A DNA stretch of 64,000 nucleotides, from assembly GCA_015179125.1 (NCBI GenBank), contig WHVA01000004.1:1-64000 (forward strand), in the 5' to 3' direction. Origin of the DNA: Gautieria morchelliformis (lineage: Eukaryota > Basidiomycota > Agaricomycetes > Gomphales > Gomphaceae). Shown one piece after another: positions 10,725-22,505 of the stretch. The notes below the pieces were generated by a model that saw nothing but the letters and a program-made list of their open reading frames with translations, searched no databases and was not told the origin of the DNA. The stretch's first letter is position 1. Each line of letters begins with the position of its first letter. Made by a program: the position numbers and the translations under genes.

Positions 10725-11120
10725 GTATAGAAGGTGTTGGAACTGCTACGGAGTAGACAGTGTTGGCATGCTGACTTTCTCCTCGAGCCTCGCCTTGAGC
10801 TGTATGTTGTAGTTCTTCCAATCTACTTGTCTGTAATTTGGCCTCAGGGCTTGGGTGCTGGCTTTGACTGCCGCATCTAGTACGGTATCTAATTTGTGGG
10901 ATTTCGTGGTTCATTATCGGTGTAGGTCATTTTCACTGCCACTTTGTCGTCTTGCCCATGTCTGGTTGTTGTTGCTGCCGATCCCATAATCATCTAGTCG
11001 ACTCTGTCTGATTTCTCCCTGCTCTAGCCTCTGCCAGCCCTGGTCCCTGCTGCCTATTTGTGGGTTCACGCCTCTTCTCTCTCCCCCCATACCTTCCCTA
11101 CCCTCCATCCTTTCCCGTAG

Positions 11121-12574
11121 TTATGGGTTGTCCTGTCTCCCTTGCCATTCTTGCTGGTCTCCATTATCTGTCCGTCCTCCGTTGTGGTGCATCTCCTGCG
11201 TTGCTCGCCACCTTCTGTCTTCTTGAGTGCTAACCTTCTTTAGTAGGTCCCCTGCATCTACTGTATCCACCATGTCGCCCTGCTGCTCCCATGTCCACGG
11301 GCTCTCATCCGGGAAGTATTTGTAGGTATGTTCCAGGTCGCTCCTTTCTACTGCTGCGCATGCTTCTCTGAACACGGGGCATTTTCTGTCCCATGAGGCA
11401 TGCCCATGGGTGTCGCAGTTTGCACAGTAAAATTTGCTCGGGTCATTTTCCTTGCAGTCAGTGGTTCTGTGCTCCCCTCCACACGTTCCGCATGTGTCCT
11501 GGCTGGTACACTCTGCTGCGATATGACGGGTGTTATACTTCTGGCACTTCAAGCATCGACACGGTTCTCTTTTCATTCTCCTCGCCCATGTATGCTTTCC
11601 GGCTACAATTATGCCATCTCTTATGCTCCAATTTGCAGCTTCAGTGGTGGCGAACTTGGCGATGATGTGGGTGGATTTTGGGCCCAGTGAGCTCCTATGT
11701 ATTGGTTTTATCCAGCGGGTTGAGAGCAGCAAGCTGTCAGGTAGCTTCGAGTCTCGCTCGATCTTCCTCATCTCCGCCAGGGCATCCGGTGAGTGACTTA
11801 GGGGTACGTACGTACTCGACTATTACTGACAATGCCCTGTCTTTTATAGTGACTGTGCCGCTGAATTTGCTTAGGAACGTCCTTTTGTTTGTCTGGATCC
11901 ATTTTGCCGCCTGCTCCATTTCTAGGTCAAAAACTATCCCTCCATTGGCGAGTTTTTTGGCAGCAATGAAAACTACGCTGTTTTGATCAACATCTTCCTC
12001 TAGGTTGTTGATAGCTTCGTTTGCTTTCGCAACCAACTCTTGTTCTGTTAGGCTAGCTAGCGTGTCCTGCTCTCCTTGTGGGTCTCTGTCGATTAGTATT
12101 TGTCTGGCTTTCACCAGGTTATTGTGGTGTGAGACCCGGTATGTTACCTCTTACTGCAGCTGCGTATGACGCATTCCCTGTTCCGTTTTCCCGCTCCTTT
12201 TCTCTCTGCTTGTCTATGCTTCCCAGGTGTTCTATTACATTGCAGGCTCCTTCCGTGGTTGTCTTCGCCATCTCTGCAGCTTCCCTCGTGTCCTCTATTG
12301 CTCTCTCAATCTTTGTGAGGGCCAGCTCTAGGCCCTTCTCTACGTGTCGCATCACCGCCGCTCCTACCGTCCTCGCCACCTCCTCCATCATCAAGATTAC
12401 CACGGCTCTGACGCCTTCTTGTAGGGTCTTTCCACTGACATTGTGAACTAGCGACAGTAGCATATAGCTCAGTTGTTCTGCTGATAGTGGGTCTTCTTTT
12501 GCGAGGTAGCCGTATCTATCAAGGAAGTGTCTAGCTTGCTCCCTGTTGCGCACTGTCGCGCTCTGCTCTGCCAT
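11121..12574 (-). pseudogene. LINE ORF1 (nucleic-acid-binding, three zinc knuckles)
   Basis: It starts MAEQSATVRNREQARHFLDR at 12,574. A helical domain with YAAAVRGNIPG is followed by a segment (ELVAKANEAIN, KWIQTNKRTFLSKFSG) in another frame, then the zinc-knuckle part: CLKCQKYNTRHIAAEC, CGTCGGEHRTTDC and CANCDTHGHASWDRKC. ORF1 would coat the LINE RNA. Frames change near 12,115 and 11,750, so this copy is broken. 12,575-12,798 is the 5' untranslated part, with no coding signal. Confidence 0.8.
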
Positions 12575-12798
12575 CAGCTCAGCTCTGGTCTTGCTAGCGG
12601 GTTGCTGGGTGGTGCTTGCCCTTGTGCAATGTCTTTTTGGTTGCTTCTTTTTGGTAGAAGCTTAGTGTTATCGCTGATTACGGCCCGGGATCCACTATAG
12701 TGTGGTATGGTTAGCGTGTGGGTTGGAAAAACGGTTTTGGGTATTGAAAGGATTCTTAAGCGCCCAGACTATGGTGGTGGTCGGAGTGCAAAAGAGTT

Positions 12799-13647
12799 CA
12801 GACCCGCACTTGTCAACTGCGGGGCCACTGGTCAGGTTATAGACCAGGACTACATTGAACGGAACCAACTGACCACACAGAAGTTGCAATGTGCAATCCC
12901 AGTGTTCAATGTGGATGGAAGCCCTAATGAGATGGGGTCTATCATGGAAATAGTAGACACAATTCTCTGCTACAATGGACACACGGAATGCACTTCCTTT
13001 GCAGTCACAAGCCTGGGGAAGCAAGATATCATCCTCAGGTTTACCTGGCTGCAGGAGCACAACCCAGAGATCAACTGGCAGACTCAAAAGGTGCTGATGA
13101 GTCGATGCCCAACCAAGTGTCACATGTGCAGGTTGGAAGTGCAGAAGGAGTGTCAGGAGCAGCAGAAGACTGAACAGCTTATACAGACATATCATTCTGG
13201 CCCTCACCCATTGCTTGCAAAAGAGGATTTGGGAGCGGAATATGAACCAGCTCCCACTCCCTATTCCAACTCCAACTCCAACGTCATCTGACTCAGCTCG
13301 GAAGACACTTTGGTGGAAGGGGAGTGCTTGCTGTACATAAACCTTCTGCTGGAAGCAGAACACATCCACGCCACCGGAAACATTTCACAATGCCTTGTGG
13401 AAGCCTCCAGGATCCAGGAAGCATGATAGAGTGGAGGTGGAGATTCCAGAGTACCTGTGGGAGTTTGAGGATGTCTTTGCCAAGGAGTTGTTTGATGCCC
13501 TGCCTCCATGGAAGCTGTGGGACCATGCCATCGAGTTGGAGCCTGGGTCAAAGCCCACCAACTGTAAGGTGTACCCACTGTTGCCTAGGGAGCAGGTAGA
13601 GCTCGATGCATTCTTTGTGGAGAACCTCCATACCGGGAGGATCCGCC
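12799..13647 (+). mobile_element. Gypsy family 1 fragment (protease to start of RT), right of the LINE
   Basis: Plus-strand continuation of the gypsy-1 fossil at 5.1-5.7 kb. It holds a retroviral-type aspartic protease region (VNCGATG, then FNVDGSPNE and GKQDIIL) and ends near the start of RT (ELDAFFVEN). It stops abruptly at 13,647 against a minus-oriented gypsy-1 LTR. It has a few breaks and is CpG-poor compared with the adjacent full copy. Confidence 0.78.
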
Positions 13648-14109
13648 TGTAAGGGCAACCCTGGCTAGTTGTGGAGATCACACTACCACACAACTGACAA
13701 GGGGAAATCCAAAGTATGTATAAATGAACAGAGCATACAAGAGAGGGGATTCTCACCTGACAAGGGGAAATCCAAAGAGAAAAGTCTAAGGACCCCCAAT
13801 GTCAGCGAGCCCGTATTATACTACGCTGCGCAGCCAGGGACAACACTTGGCACCCGCCATCAACCCTGCATCCCCCTGACCCTTGATCGACCCTTGATGC
13901 CACCTATTATGCGAGTCGCTTGATTTCCGACACTGTTCCGGGGCGGAAGTCGGAAATTGGAGTGGAACTGGCAAGGCGAATGGAACTGGTGGAAGTTCTC
14001 CCAGAAGCGGAATCGTTCCCGGGAGCGGATGCGGAGATGGAATCGGAACCGGAAGCGGAGTCGGAAATGGAGTCGGAACTGGAAATGGAAAACAGGGTGT
14101 CCCCTGACA
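13648..14109 (-). repeat. Gypsy-1 3' LTR (462 bp)
   Basis: TGTAAGGGCAACCC start and CCCCTGACA end. It matches 19,375-19,855 and 59,846-60,326 almost base for base but is slightly shorter. It contains a (GGAANYGGAA)-like degenerate simple repeat. The left flank is CCGCC. Confidence 0.88.
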
Positions 14110-17100
14110 TCACCCCCCCTCTAGCGTGCTGCGTCCTCGAAGCACGGGACACAAGGGATTGAAATGCCAGCGAGCGGATTCGGCGAGGGGCACCTGGATG
14201 TGTCCTATAGAACTCCCGGAGTTTGTCAGGAGCGGAAACATCTTGCTCTGGGACCCACGAATTCTCCTCGTACCCATACCCTTCCCATTTCACGAGGAAT
14301 TGGAGTCGTCCTCGCACAAACCGGCTGTCCAGGATCCGTTCCACCACGTAGTGCTCTTCCCCATCTACAATTTCTGGTGGAGGTGGCGGATGAGCATTCC
14401 GACGTGGAATCGGGTCCTCAAGCATAGGGAGTAACTTCACCACGTTGAAGACGGGGTGGAGGCGGGACATGGACATCGGAAGTCGGAGGCGGTATGCATT
14501 CCGTCCAACCCTCCGCGTCACTGTGAAGGGCCCAAGGTAGCGGTGGGCAAGCTTCTGCGAAGGGCGTGTGGTGCGGATGTCACTTGCATCTAGGTACACC
14601 TTGTCTCCAACTTGGTACTCTGGGGCAGGAACCCGGCGTCGGTTGTAGTACCTTGCCATGTCATCCTTGGCCTTCGCAAGGGCCGACTTGGCTTCCGAAA
14701 GGGTGGAGTCCATGCGGTCTCGGAACTCATTGACTGTCTCGAGTCGGGAGTCAGCCTGGCGTGGTTCGAAGCCCATCCGCGGGTGTCGTCCGGAGTCAAG
14801 CATGAAGGGAGTCTGTTGCGTGGCGGAATGGACATGGTTGTTGTATTGGAATTCCGCCAGCGGAAGTAACTCATCCCAGTCATCCTGCCTCTCGTTGACA
14901 AAGAGGCGGAGATATTGCTCCAACTCCTGATTGACCCGTTCCGTCTGTCCGTCACCCTGCGGATGGTACGCTGTGGTGGTAGCCAGCCTTATGCCGAGCA
15001 GGCGGTAGAGCTCCCGAGTCAGTTCCGCGACAAACTGCGGACCTCGGTCGGAAACGACTTGCTTCGGGAGCCCATGCAACTTCCAGACATGTGCAAGGAG
15101 CAGGCGGGCCGCTCCGAGGGCTGTGATCGTCGTGTGCGTCGGAATGAAGTGGGACACCTTGCTCACCGAATCCACGACGTTCATGATCGCGTCGTAGCCA
15201 TGAGACTCTGGGAGTTCAACGATGAAGTCGACACTGATGGTGTCCCAGCGGGATTCGGGAATCGGGAGCGGAACAAGTTCTCCGACGGGCGGACGTCGTT
15301 GCGCTTTGGTTCGGAGACAAAGGTCACACGTCTTCACGTACTGTCCGATGTAGCGGGACATCTGAGGCCACCAGTAATTCCGAGCCACTAACTCCAGCGT
15401 CTTCCACCTGCCAGCATGCCCAGCGACCCGTGTGTCATGGTGCTGGGACACGATGCGACGGCGGAGGTCCGCCCCACCCGGAACATAGACCTTGCCTCTG
15501 AAGTGGAGCAGTCCATCACGTTCCGACCATTCCGCTGCCCGTACAGACCGTGAGTGCCCTTTCCGGAGTTCCTCCACTGCCTTCACCACCGACTCCTCCT
15601 TCTCTCCATTCCGGTACTGCCTCCGGATATCCCGGAGCATTTCCGCTTCCGCCCCAACTGCAGTTACTCCTTCTAGGGCACGGATTGCAAAGAGACTTGG
15701 GCGGAGCAGTGTCATATCCGCGTTGTCTCCACTTCCGCTTCCGTGATCCGCGCGGCGGGATAGGGCATCGGGCTTGCCCATGGTGCGGCCGGGGCGGTGG
15801 TGGAGCATGAAGTCAAACCGGGACAGGTGTAGGGACCACCGTGCTTGTCGTCGGTTCAGCTTCTTAGACGTGCGGAAATACTCGAGGTTCTTGTGGTCTG
15901 TCCAGATCTCAAAAGGGCATAGAGCACCCTCGAGGAAGTGTCGCCACTCTTCCAGCGCTCGGATGATTGCCAGCATCTCCTTGTCATGGATCTCGTAGTT
16001 CCGCTCGACCGGACTGAGACTCTTAGAGAAGAAGGCAATCGGATGCCACCCCCCACCTTCTTCCGATGACTGTTGCGACAAGACCGCTCCGGTAGCTGCG
16101 TCGGAAGAATCCGCCTCCACTCGGTAAGGGCGAGAGTCGTCGGGAAAGATCAGGACCGGGGTGGAAGTGATCAGCTCTTTGAGTTTGTCAAAGGAGGCCC
16201 GTTCCGGCTCTCCCCACCGCCATTCAACCTCCTTCTTGGTGAGGTCGAAGAGGGCACGGGCGTGGCAGGAGAAGTCCTTGATGAACCGCCGGTAGAAATT
16301 GACAAACCCAATGAAGGACTGGACTTCCTTCTTGTTCCGCGGCACCGGCCAATCCGACACACCGGAAACCTTGACGGGGTCCATTTCCACCTTTCCTTCC
16401 GACACGATCACCCCAAGATACTCTATCCGCGTCCGCTCAAATTCGCACTTTTCCGGCTTGAGACACAGGTTGTACTCCCGGAGTCGTTCCAGCACTCTCC
16501 GCACGACTTCCCGATGTTCGGACATTGTTTTGTGAAGATGAGGATGCCATCGAGGTAGACGCAGACAACCCCTTCTGCTATCATGTCACGGAAAATGTCA
16601 TTCATCATTGTCTGGAACGTGGCAGGACTGTTGGTGAGGCCAAAGAACATGACCTGTGGCTCAAAGAGTCCTCGGTTGGTGCGGAATGCGGCCTTCCACT
16701 CATCTCCCTCCCGGATCCGGACATTATTGAAGCCCCAGCGGACATCCAGCTTGGTGAAGTACTTCGCCCCGCGGAGTTGTGTGATCAATTCGGAAATGAG
16801 CGGAATGGGGTACCGGTTCTTGATCGTGATCGCATTCAAGGCCCGGTAATCCTGCACAAGTCTGAGCGAGCCGTCCTTCTTCTTGATGAAGAACACCGGA
16901 GATGCCATGGGTGACTTGGAGGGGCGGATCCTCCCTGTACGGAGATTTTCCGCAAGGAATGCATCGAGCTCTACCTGCTCCTTGGGTGACAGCGGGTAGA
17001 CCTTGCAGTTGGTGGGCTTGACCCAGGCTCCAACTCGATGGCATGGTCCCACAGTTTCCGCGGAGGCAGGGCATCAAACGACTCTTGGAAAGACGTCCTC

Positions 17101-19374
17101 GAACTCCCGCAGGTACTCCGGAATTTCCGCCTCCACTCTATCATACCTCTTAGAGGCTTCAGCAAGGCGTGCGAAATATTTCCGGTGGCGCGGATGTGTT
17201 CCGCCTCCGGCGGAAGGTTTACGTACAGCAAGCGCTCCCCTTCCGTCAGAGCGTCTTCCAGGCCGAGTCGGATGACGTCGGAATCGAATCGGAATCGGAA
17301 TTGGAAGTGGGATCCGGGTCAAATTCCGCTTCCGAGTCTTCTTCTGCAAGCAGTGGATGGGGGCCGGAACGACATGTCTGTATGAGCCGTTCGGTCTTCC
17401 GCTGTCCTGGTGCTCCTTCCGCGCTTCCGACCGGCACATGTGACACTTGGCTGGACATCGACTCATCAGTACCTTCCGAGTCTGCCAATTGATCTCCGGG
17501 TTGTGCTCTTGAAGCCAGGTAAACCCAGGATGATGTCTTGCTTCCCCAGGCTGGTGACAGCGAAGGAAGTGCGTTCCGAGTGTCCATCGTAGCGGAGAAT
17601 TGTGTCACTATCTCCGTGATGGACCCTGCCTCATTGGGGCTTCCATCCACATTGAACACCGGGATTGCACGTTGCAACTTCCGCGTGGTCAGTCGGTTCC
17701 GTTCCACATAGTCCCGGTCATAACTGACCAGTGGCCCCGCAATCGACAAGGGCGGGTCCGGATTTGACTTCCGCCGTATCTGTCATCTGATCTCCACCTT
17801 AATGACTAGTGACTTGGGGCCAGGGGTGGCAGCAACAACGTAGCGCTTCGGAAGGCGTCTCTCCCAAGGGCGGATGCGGGATAGCGGGGTGTCGGATTTG
17901 GCTTTTGTGTGACTTTATCCGGTGGGTCTGTACGAAGTGAGGGGAGTGGGGCTTTTCATTCTCTACTTCAAGACAGGCAAACCGGTTATGTACAGGCAGC
18001 AGGGGCACACATCTCACCCACTGCGCGTCACAAAATCCGACACATCTTCCGCTTCCGAGGCACCATGTCCGCATTTTCAGAAATTCCTTCCGCAGTGGGC
18101 ACTCCGCTTATGTCCGCAAGTGCGAGGAACTCTGGAAGGAGCTCGAGTTTCTCCTCTGTGGTCATAAGCCGGATGTCAAATGCTTGGGGGCACTCGTGAG
18201 CATAGTGGCCTGGTTGTTGACATCGGAAGCAGGTGATAGTTCCGCGGCCTTTTCCGCGCATGCGGTCAACATCCATCAGGGCAGGGCCACTCTTCGAGGG
18301 AGGAGGGCTAGGGTTCCTAATAGGAGCAGGCGGAACAAGCGTCGGAAACATTTTCCGTGGGGAATGAATGCACTCCCGGGTTTTGGCACAGGTGGAGTAG
18401 GACGAGCGGAACTGCGTGCCATGTTCCGGTTTGTCTCCACGAAGGCCTCATTTGCTTCCCTGTTCCGGGACACCCTCTGTGCAGCTTGGTACCACCCTTC
18501 CGGGTCATCAAAATCCGGAGCTCCATCCCCGAGCAGTGCGACTTGGTTCTGGAGTGTCGGATCAAGTCCTCGTCGGAATTTGATGACGATCGCCTTGTCG
18601 TCGTTATACTCCGCAAGGTCGATGAGCTCCTGGAAGCGATCGATGTAGTCATCGACCGGATCCTTGGCCTGGTACCAGCTTGTCCCCTCGAGCTTCGTAA
18701 GGGCTGTGAGCTGCTCGTTTTTTGGGCAAAACTGGTCGGAAAATGTTTTCTCAAAGGAGTCCCAGTCCCGGAAGTAGTTCCCCTTGCCCTTCACTTCATG
18801 TGGGATCACCTTGTTTGCAAAACGGGCTGCGCGGTCCGACTTGAAAAAGGACAATGCCCAGTGGATCCGAGCCTGGTCGTTCGGAAAGAGGTCTCCGACA
18901 ATTGTGAAGTATATGCTGCATGTGTTGAAGAATGCGCGTCCTTTTTCCCGATCTCCGTCAAAGTCCGCCGGAGTTGCGGGTTTGACCTTTGCTAACTTCG
19001 CGGACATCCTCTTTTCCGCTAGTTCCGCTTTTCCGAAATCCGGATCATCCAGCATTTCATTTCCACCACTTTGTGGAATATCTAACTTAGCCAAAATCGC
19101 TTGTAAGGCTGTTTCAATCGCGTCGGTCTTCATCCGGTTCCGCGTCAATTCCTCCTCCATATTCCGAAGACGATCGTCCGGCTCCATGTCGGAAGGAGAA
19201 ATGTGGGACGGGATATCCGGGGTTGGGAGCTCGACGTAAGAAGAAGGGCTGTCGTACGCCGTGTGTGCGGAAGAGGTTGCGATCTCCGAGTCGCTGTCTC
19301 CGATTCCGAACGCACCTATGGCGGCTGCAACGTGCAGTACGACCGCCGGTCCTCTAGGGGAGAGACTTTTCTGC

Positions 19375-19855
19375 TGTAAGGGCAACCCTAGCTAGTTGTG
19401 GAGATCACACTACCACACAACTGACAAGGGGAAATCCAAAGTATGTATAAATGAACAGAGCATACAAGAGAGGGGATTCTCACCTGACAAGGGGAAATCC
19501 AAAGAGAAAAGTCTAAGGACCCCCAATGTCAGCGAGCCCGTATTATACTACGCTGCGCAGCCAGGGACAACACTTGGCACCCGCCATCAACCCTGCACCT
19601 CCCTGACCCTTGATCGACCCTTGATGCAACCTATTACGCGGGTCGCTTGATTTCCGACACTGTTCCGAGAGTGGAAGTCGGAAATTGGAGTGGAACTGGC
19701 GAGGCGAACAGAACTGGTGGAAGTTCTCCCCGAAGCGGAATCATTTCCGAAAGCGGAGGCGGAGATGGAATCGGAACCGGAAGCGGAGTCGGAAATGGAG
19801 TCGGAACTGGGTGTGGTGTCGGAACTGGAAATGGAAAACAGGGTGTCCCCTGACA
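19375..19855 (-). repeat. Gypsy-1 5' LTR (481 bp)
   Basis: Same termini as the other gypsy-1 LTRs and the same length as the solo LTR at 59.8 kb. The right flank TCATC is also the first base of the large inverted-repeat arm, so the LTR edge coincides with the palindrome edge. Confidence 0.88.
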
Positions 19856-20757
19856 TCATCGAGGAGCTTGGAATAGATCAAAATCAACCCACGTCACTCT
19901 AATCAGACAATCTAGGCGCCATCACCTTATGGCATGATCTAACATACCACATGCCTACTAAGCACATCAATGTCGCTTACCATTTCATCCATGAGAAAGT
20001 GGCCTCTCACGAGGCAACACTTACATATGTACCAACGGAGGAAAATGTAGCAGACATATTCACAAAGGGATTGGATTTACACCAACATAGGTATTTACTA
20101 GGGAAATTAGGGTTGAGAAGAAAGGACTTCTCGTTGAGAGGGAGTGTTAGTAATTGGGATGATGAGTCAGCCAAGGATGAGCCGGCAGGCACATAGCCAG
20201 ACGTTCGAGAGCATTCTTGACCCTGGGATGCTGGTGCACTGGCATGGCATCAGCACGGCAACAGCTTGAAGCGATTAGTAATATTGGACATCGTATTTAG
20301 TATGAAGGGAAGGAGATCTCGAGTAGATTGAATAATAAGATCACATTTTATATTTCCTTCATTCTACAGGTTATGGGCCCCAGCTGTAACTAAACTACTA
20401 CAGACCTAGCCTATCCTAACTGCATACAAGAGCACTCTATACTTCATCAATTCAATACTAATCAATAATGTCGAATAGCAACAACCTGTACAAGATTGAT
20501 CCTCTAAACAGGGATAACTATGCAGCATGGTGCTGGTGACTTGAGTGGACATGCAATGATTTGGATCTATGGGACGTGGCTATCGTCAGGGAGACGGAAC
20601 CAAGACTTGCAGATGCCGGCAACGTCACTGCAGCCGAGCAGCAGGAAATTGACGGTTGGAGAAAGAAGGGCAAGAAGGCTAGAAAGGAAATTTGCCTCAG
20701 GGTTGCCAATAAACAACTAGTCTACATTAATCAAACAATGTCTGTGTTCACAGTATG
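19856..20757 (+). mobile_element. Copia family 2: RNase H end, LTR, then Gag start
   Basis: In order: the end of copia RNase H (HINVAYHFIHEKV, ENVADIFTKGL), polypurine tract TTGAGAGGGAG, LTR 20,145-20,368 (224 bp, TGTTAG...TCTACA), primer-binding-like GGTTATGGGCCC, then Gag from 20,468 (NLYKIDPLNRDNYAAW; UBN2-type). One LTR is shared between the 3' end of one copy and the 5' end of the next, as recombination between tandem copies produces. It is cut at 20,757 by a gypsy-1 LTR. Fossil with a few breaks. An inverted copy is at 55.7-56.8 kb. Confidence 0.78.
20145..20368 (+). repeat. Copia family 2 LTR, left arm (224 bp)
   Basis: TGTTAGTAATTGGG start after a purine tract and TTCATTCTACA end before the primer-binding-like sequence. 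The inverted partner is 56,084-56,307, with the same length. Confidence 0.8.
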
Positions 20758-21705
20758 TGTCAGGGGACACCCTGTTTTCCAGTTCCAACAGCACCCTAAG
20801 GTCCAACCACTTCCAGTTCCAGTTCCATCTCCAACTCCGCTTTCAGAACTGATTCCGCTTCTGGGAGACCTTCCACCAGTTCTGTTCACTTTGCCAATTC
20901 AACTCCACTTTCCGACTTCCGCTCTCAGAACAGTGTCGGAAGTCAAGCAACCCACGTAGTATGTGGTATCAAGGGTCAATCAAGGGTACCTTGGGCCCTT
21001 CGCAGTGATGCGGAAGGTCGGACGGAACACTTACCACCTCCGACTTCCGAACTACATGTCCCACCTCCACCCCGTCTTCAATGTAGTGAATTCACTCCCA
21101 GCACCGGAGGATCTAATTCCACACCGGAGGGCTCACCTGCCACCTCCACCAGAAATCATAGATGGGGAAGAGCATTATGTGGTGGAACAGATCCTGGATA
21201 GCCAGTTCATGCGAGAATGACTCAAATTCCTCATCAAATGGGAAGGATATGGGTATGAGGAGAATTCGTGGGTCCCAGAGCAAGATATCTCCACTATGGA
21301 CAAACTCCGCAAGGTCTACAGGACACACCCTGGTGCCCCTTGCCGAATCCATTCGCTGGCCTTTCAATCCCTTGTGTCCCATGCTTCAAGGATGCAGCAT
21401 GCTAGGAGGACACCCTGTTTTCCAGTTCCATTCACCTTGCCAATTCCACTCCACTCTCCGACTTCCACTCTTGGAACAGTGTTGGGAGTCAAGCGACTCG
21501 CATAGTAGGTGGCATCAAGGGTCGATCAAGGGTCAGGGAGGTCAGGGGGATGCAGGGTTGATGGCGATTGTTGTCCCTGGCTGCAGACTAGCATAGTATA
21601 ATACAGGCTCGCTGACGTTGGGGGTCCTTGACTTTTCTCTTTGGATTTCCCCTTGTCAGTTGTGTGGTAGTGTGACCTCCACAGCCAGCTAGGGTTTCCC
21701 TTACA
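20758..21705 (+). mobile_element. Internally deleted gypsy-1 derivative, left arm
   Basis: Opens with TGTCAGGGGACACCC (gypsy-1 LTR in plus sense), passes into integrase C-terminus and chromodomain sequence ([37 protein letters not shown]) at about 21.0-21.4 kb, and ends in a second LTR part finishing CCCTTACA at 21,705. Most of gag and pol is absent. Many CpG sites of the full copy are TpG/CpA here, so it is older. Inverted copy at 54,738-55,694. Confidence 0.8.
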
Positions 21706-22083
21706 GTCTCCTCCTATCATGCACAGTTTCCTTAATGACAGTAGATAACTCTCACATAGTAAGTGCTTGTGCTTCAAGCACTATAATTGATATTCTCTCT
21801 CTCTCCCTCTGGGAGTGCCACTTGGAGTCTTCATGATTGAAAGAGAAGGGTTGGGGGTTAGAATGTTTGATATTTGGGTCTGGCCGAGTCAATATTATAA
21901 GGGTTCATGAATTGATGAGACGGTGCAGGAGCAGCCCTACGGTGACAGGCGCGAGAATACCTCTGACCATTGGATTTCCAGCCAGTCTGAACCCACCAAT
22001 ATGATCTGCAAATTATTGCCCTACATTGTATGGTGGCCAACCGTTTGCCACCCCTAATACTATGTTATGTAATTGGCTTAACA
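21706..22083. other. Unassigned TE-like remnant between gypsy-1 derivative and NLR 3' end
   Basis: No ORF of note. It contains a (CT)n run near 21,795-21,812 and ends ...TTGGCTTAACA at 22,083, where ankyrin sequence begins. The inverted partner starts TGTTAAGCCAATTAC at 54,360, an LTR-like TG start. It is probably the edge of an unclassified LTR element that truncates the NLR. Confidence 0.4.
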
Positions 22084-22505
22084 TGTCTGCACCCTACTCT
22101 ATGAGCAACTGGACAGTCATATCATGACCCTCTATTGCCGCAGCCTGCAGTGCACTCCCATACTCCCCTCCATGAGCAGTCACATCCACACCCTTTGCTA
22201 TGAGCAACTGGACAGTTGTATTATGACCCCCTGATGCCGTCGCCTGCAGTGCATGTTAAGAGTCATCACCACTGGGGATGGTGTCTAGATGTGATGTAGA
22301 TCCAAACTCCTAGGTGGGGTCAAATTGAGTTCAAGTGCAAGAATATGAGAAGTGAGGTTGCACAGGTTTTATGCGCCTTGGAATAATCAACAAGATAAAT
22401 TCAAGTGTTTTGGAGCACAGTAAGGTAACAAATAAGTGTGTTCGATTGACTTGACTGTTACTGTGTACATGGTAGCTATTTCACTGATGTGTAGAGTATG
22501 CTACT

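Larger units (their letters stand above)
5740..12798 (-). mobile_element. Tad-like LINE (non-LTR retrotransposon), inserted in gypsy-1
   Basis: A 7-kb minus-strand element. Its 3' tail is a poly(A) seen as about 20 T's from 5,742. The target duplication CAGACCCGC (5,731-5,739 and 12,799-12,807) is slightly longer if mismatches are allowed. Order in element sense: ORF1 with an N-terminal helical domain and three zinc knuckles (12.57-11.12 kb), a linker, RT (10.45-9.98 and 8.25-7.1 kb), RNase H (6.9-6.4 kb), and a terminal CPxC-H-H zinc motif (about 6.15 kb). ORF1 + RT + RNase H matches fungal Tad1-clade LINEs. It has several frameshifts and stops, and its RT is split by a Tc1-like element. An APE endonuclease is missing from its expected place near 10.9-11.1 kb. 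Confidence 0.85.
13648..19855 (-). mobile_element. Full-length gypsy family 1 LTR retrotransposon (chromovirus type)
   Basis: A 6.2-kb element bounded by LTRs with TGTAAGGG...CCCTGACA ends. In element sense: Gag (about 19.4-18.0 kb) with a CFRCQQPGHYAHEC zinc knuckle, protease (about 17.7 kb), RT (about 17.0-16.4 kb, with a YLDG box), RNase H (about 16.2-15.7 kb), an HHCC integrase (about 15.5-14.5 kb), and a C-terminal chromodomain (VVERILDSR ... LVKWEGYG, about 14.2-14.4 kb). A polypurine tract (AGAGGGGGGG) adjoins the 3' LTR. It is broken, with about three or four breaks. It is CpG-rich and similar to the solo LTR at 59.8 kb, so relatively young. The 5-bp sequences flanking the two ends do not match. 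Confidence 0.88.

Noticed and set aside
15774-16914. Plus-strand ORFs of up to 160 aa opposite gypsy-1 pol
   Set aside because: They are shadows of the GC-rich pol frame on minus and have no recognisable motifs.
18357-19239. Plus-strand ORFs of 150-212 aa opposite gypsy-1 Gag
   Set aside because: Antisense shadows of Gag; no independent coding signal.
21780-21815. Possible CRISPR-like short repeats
   Set aside because: Only simple (CT)n runs; no repeat-spacer structure is present anywhere in the window.
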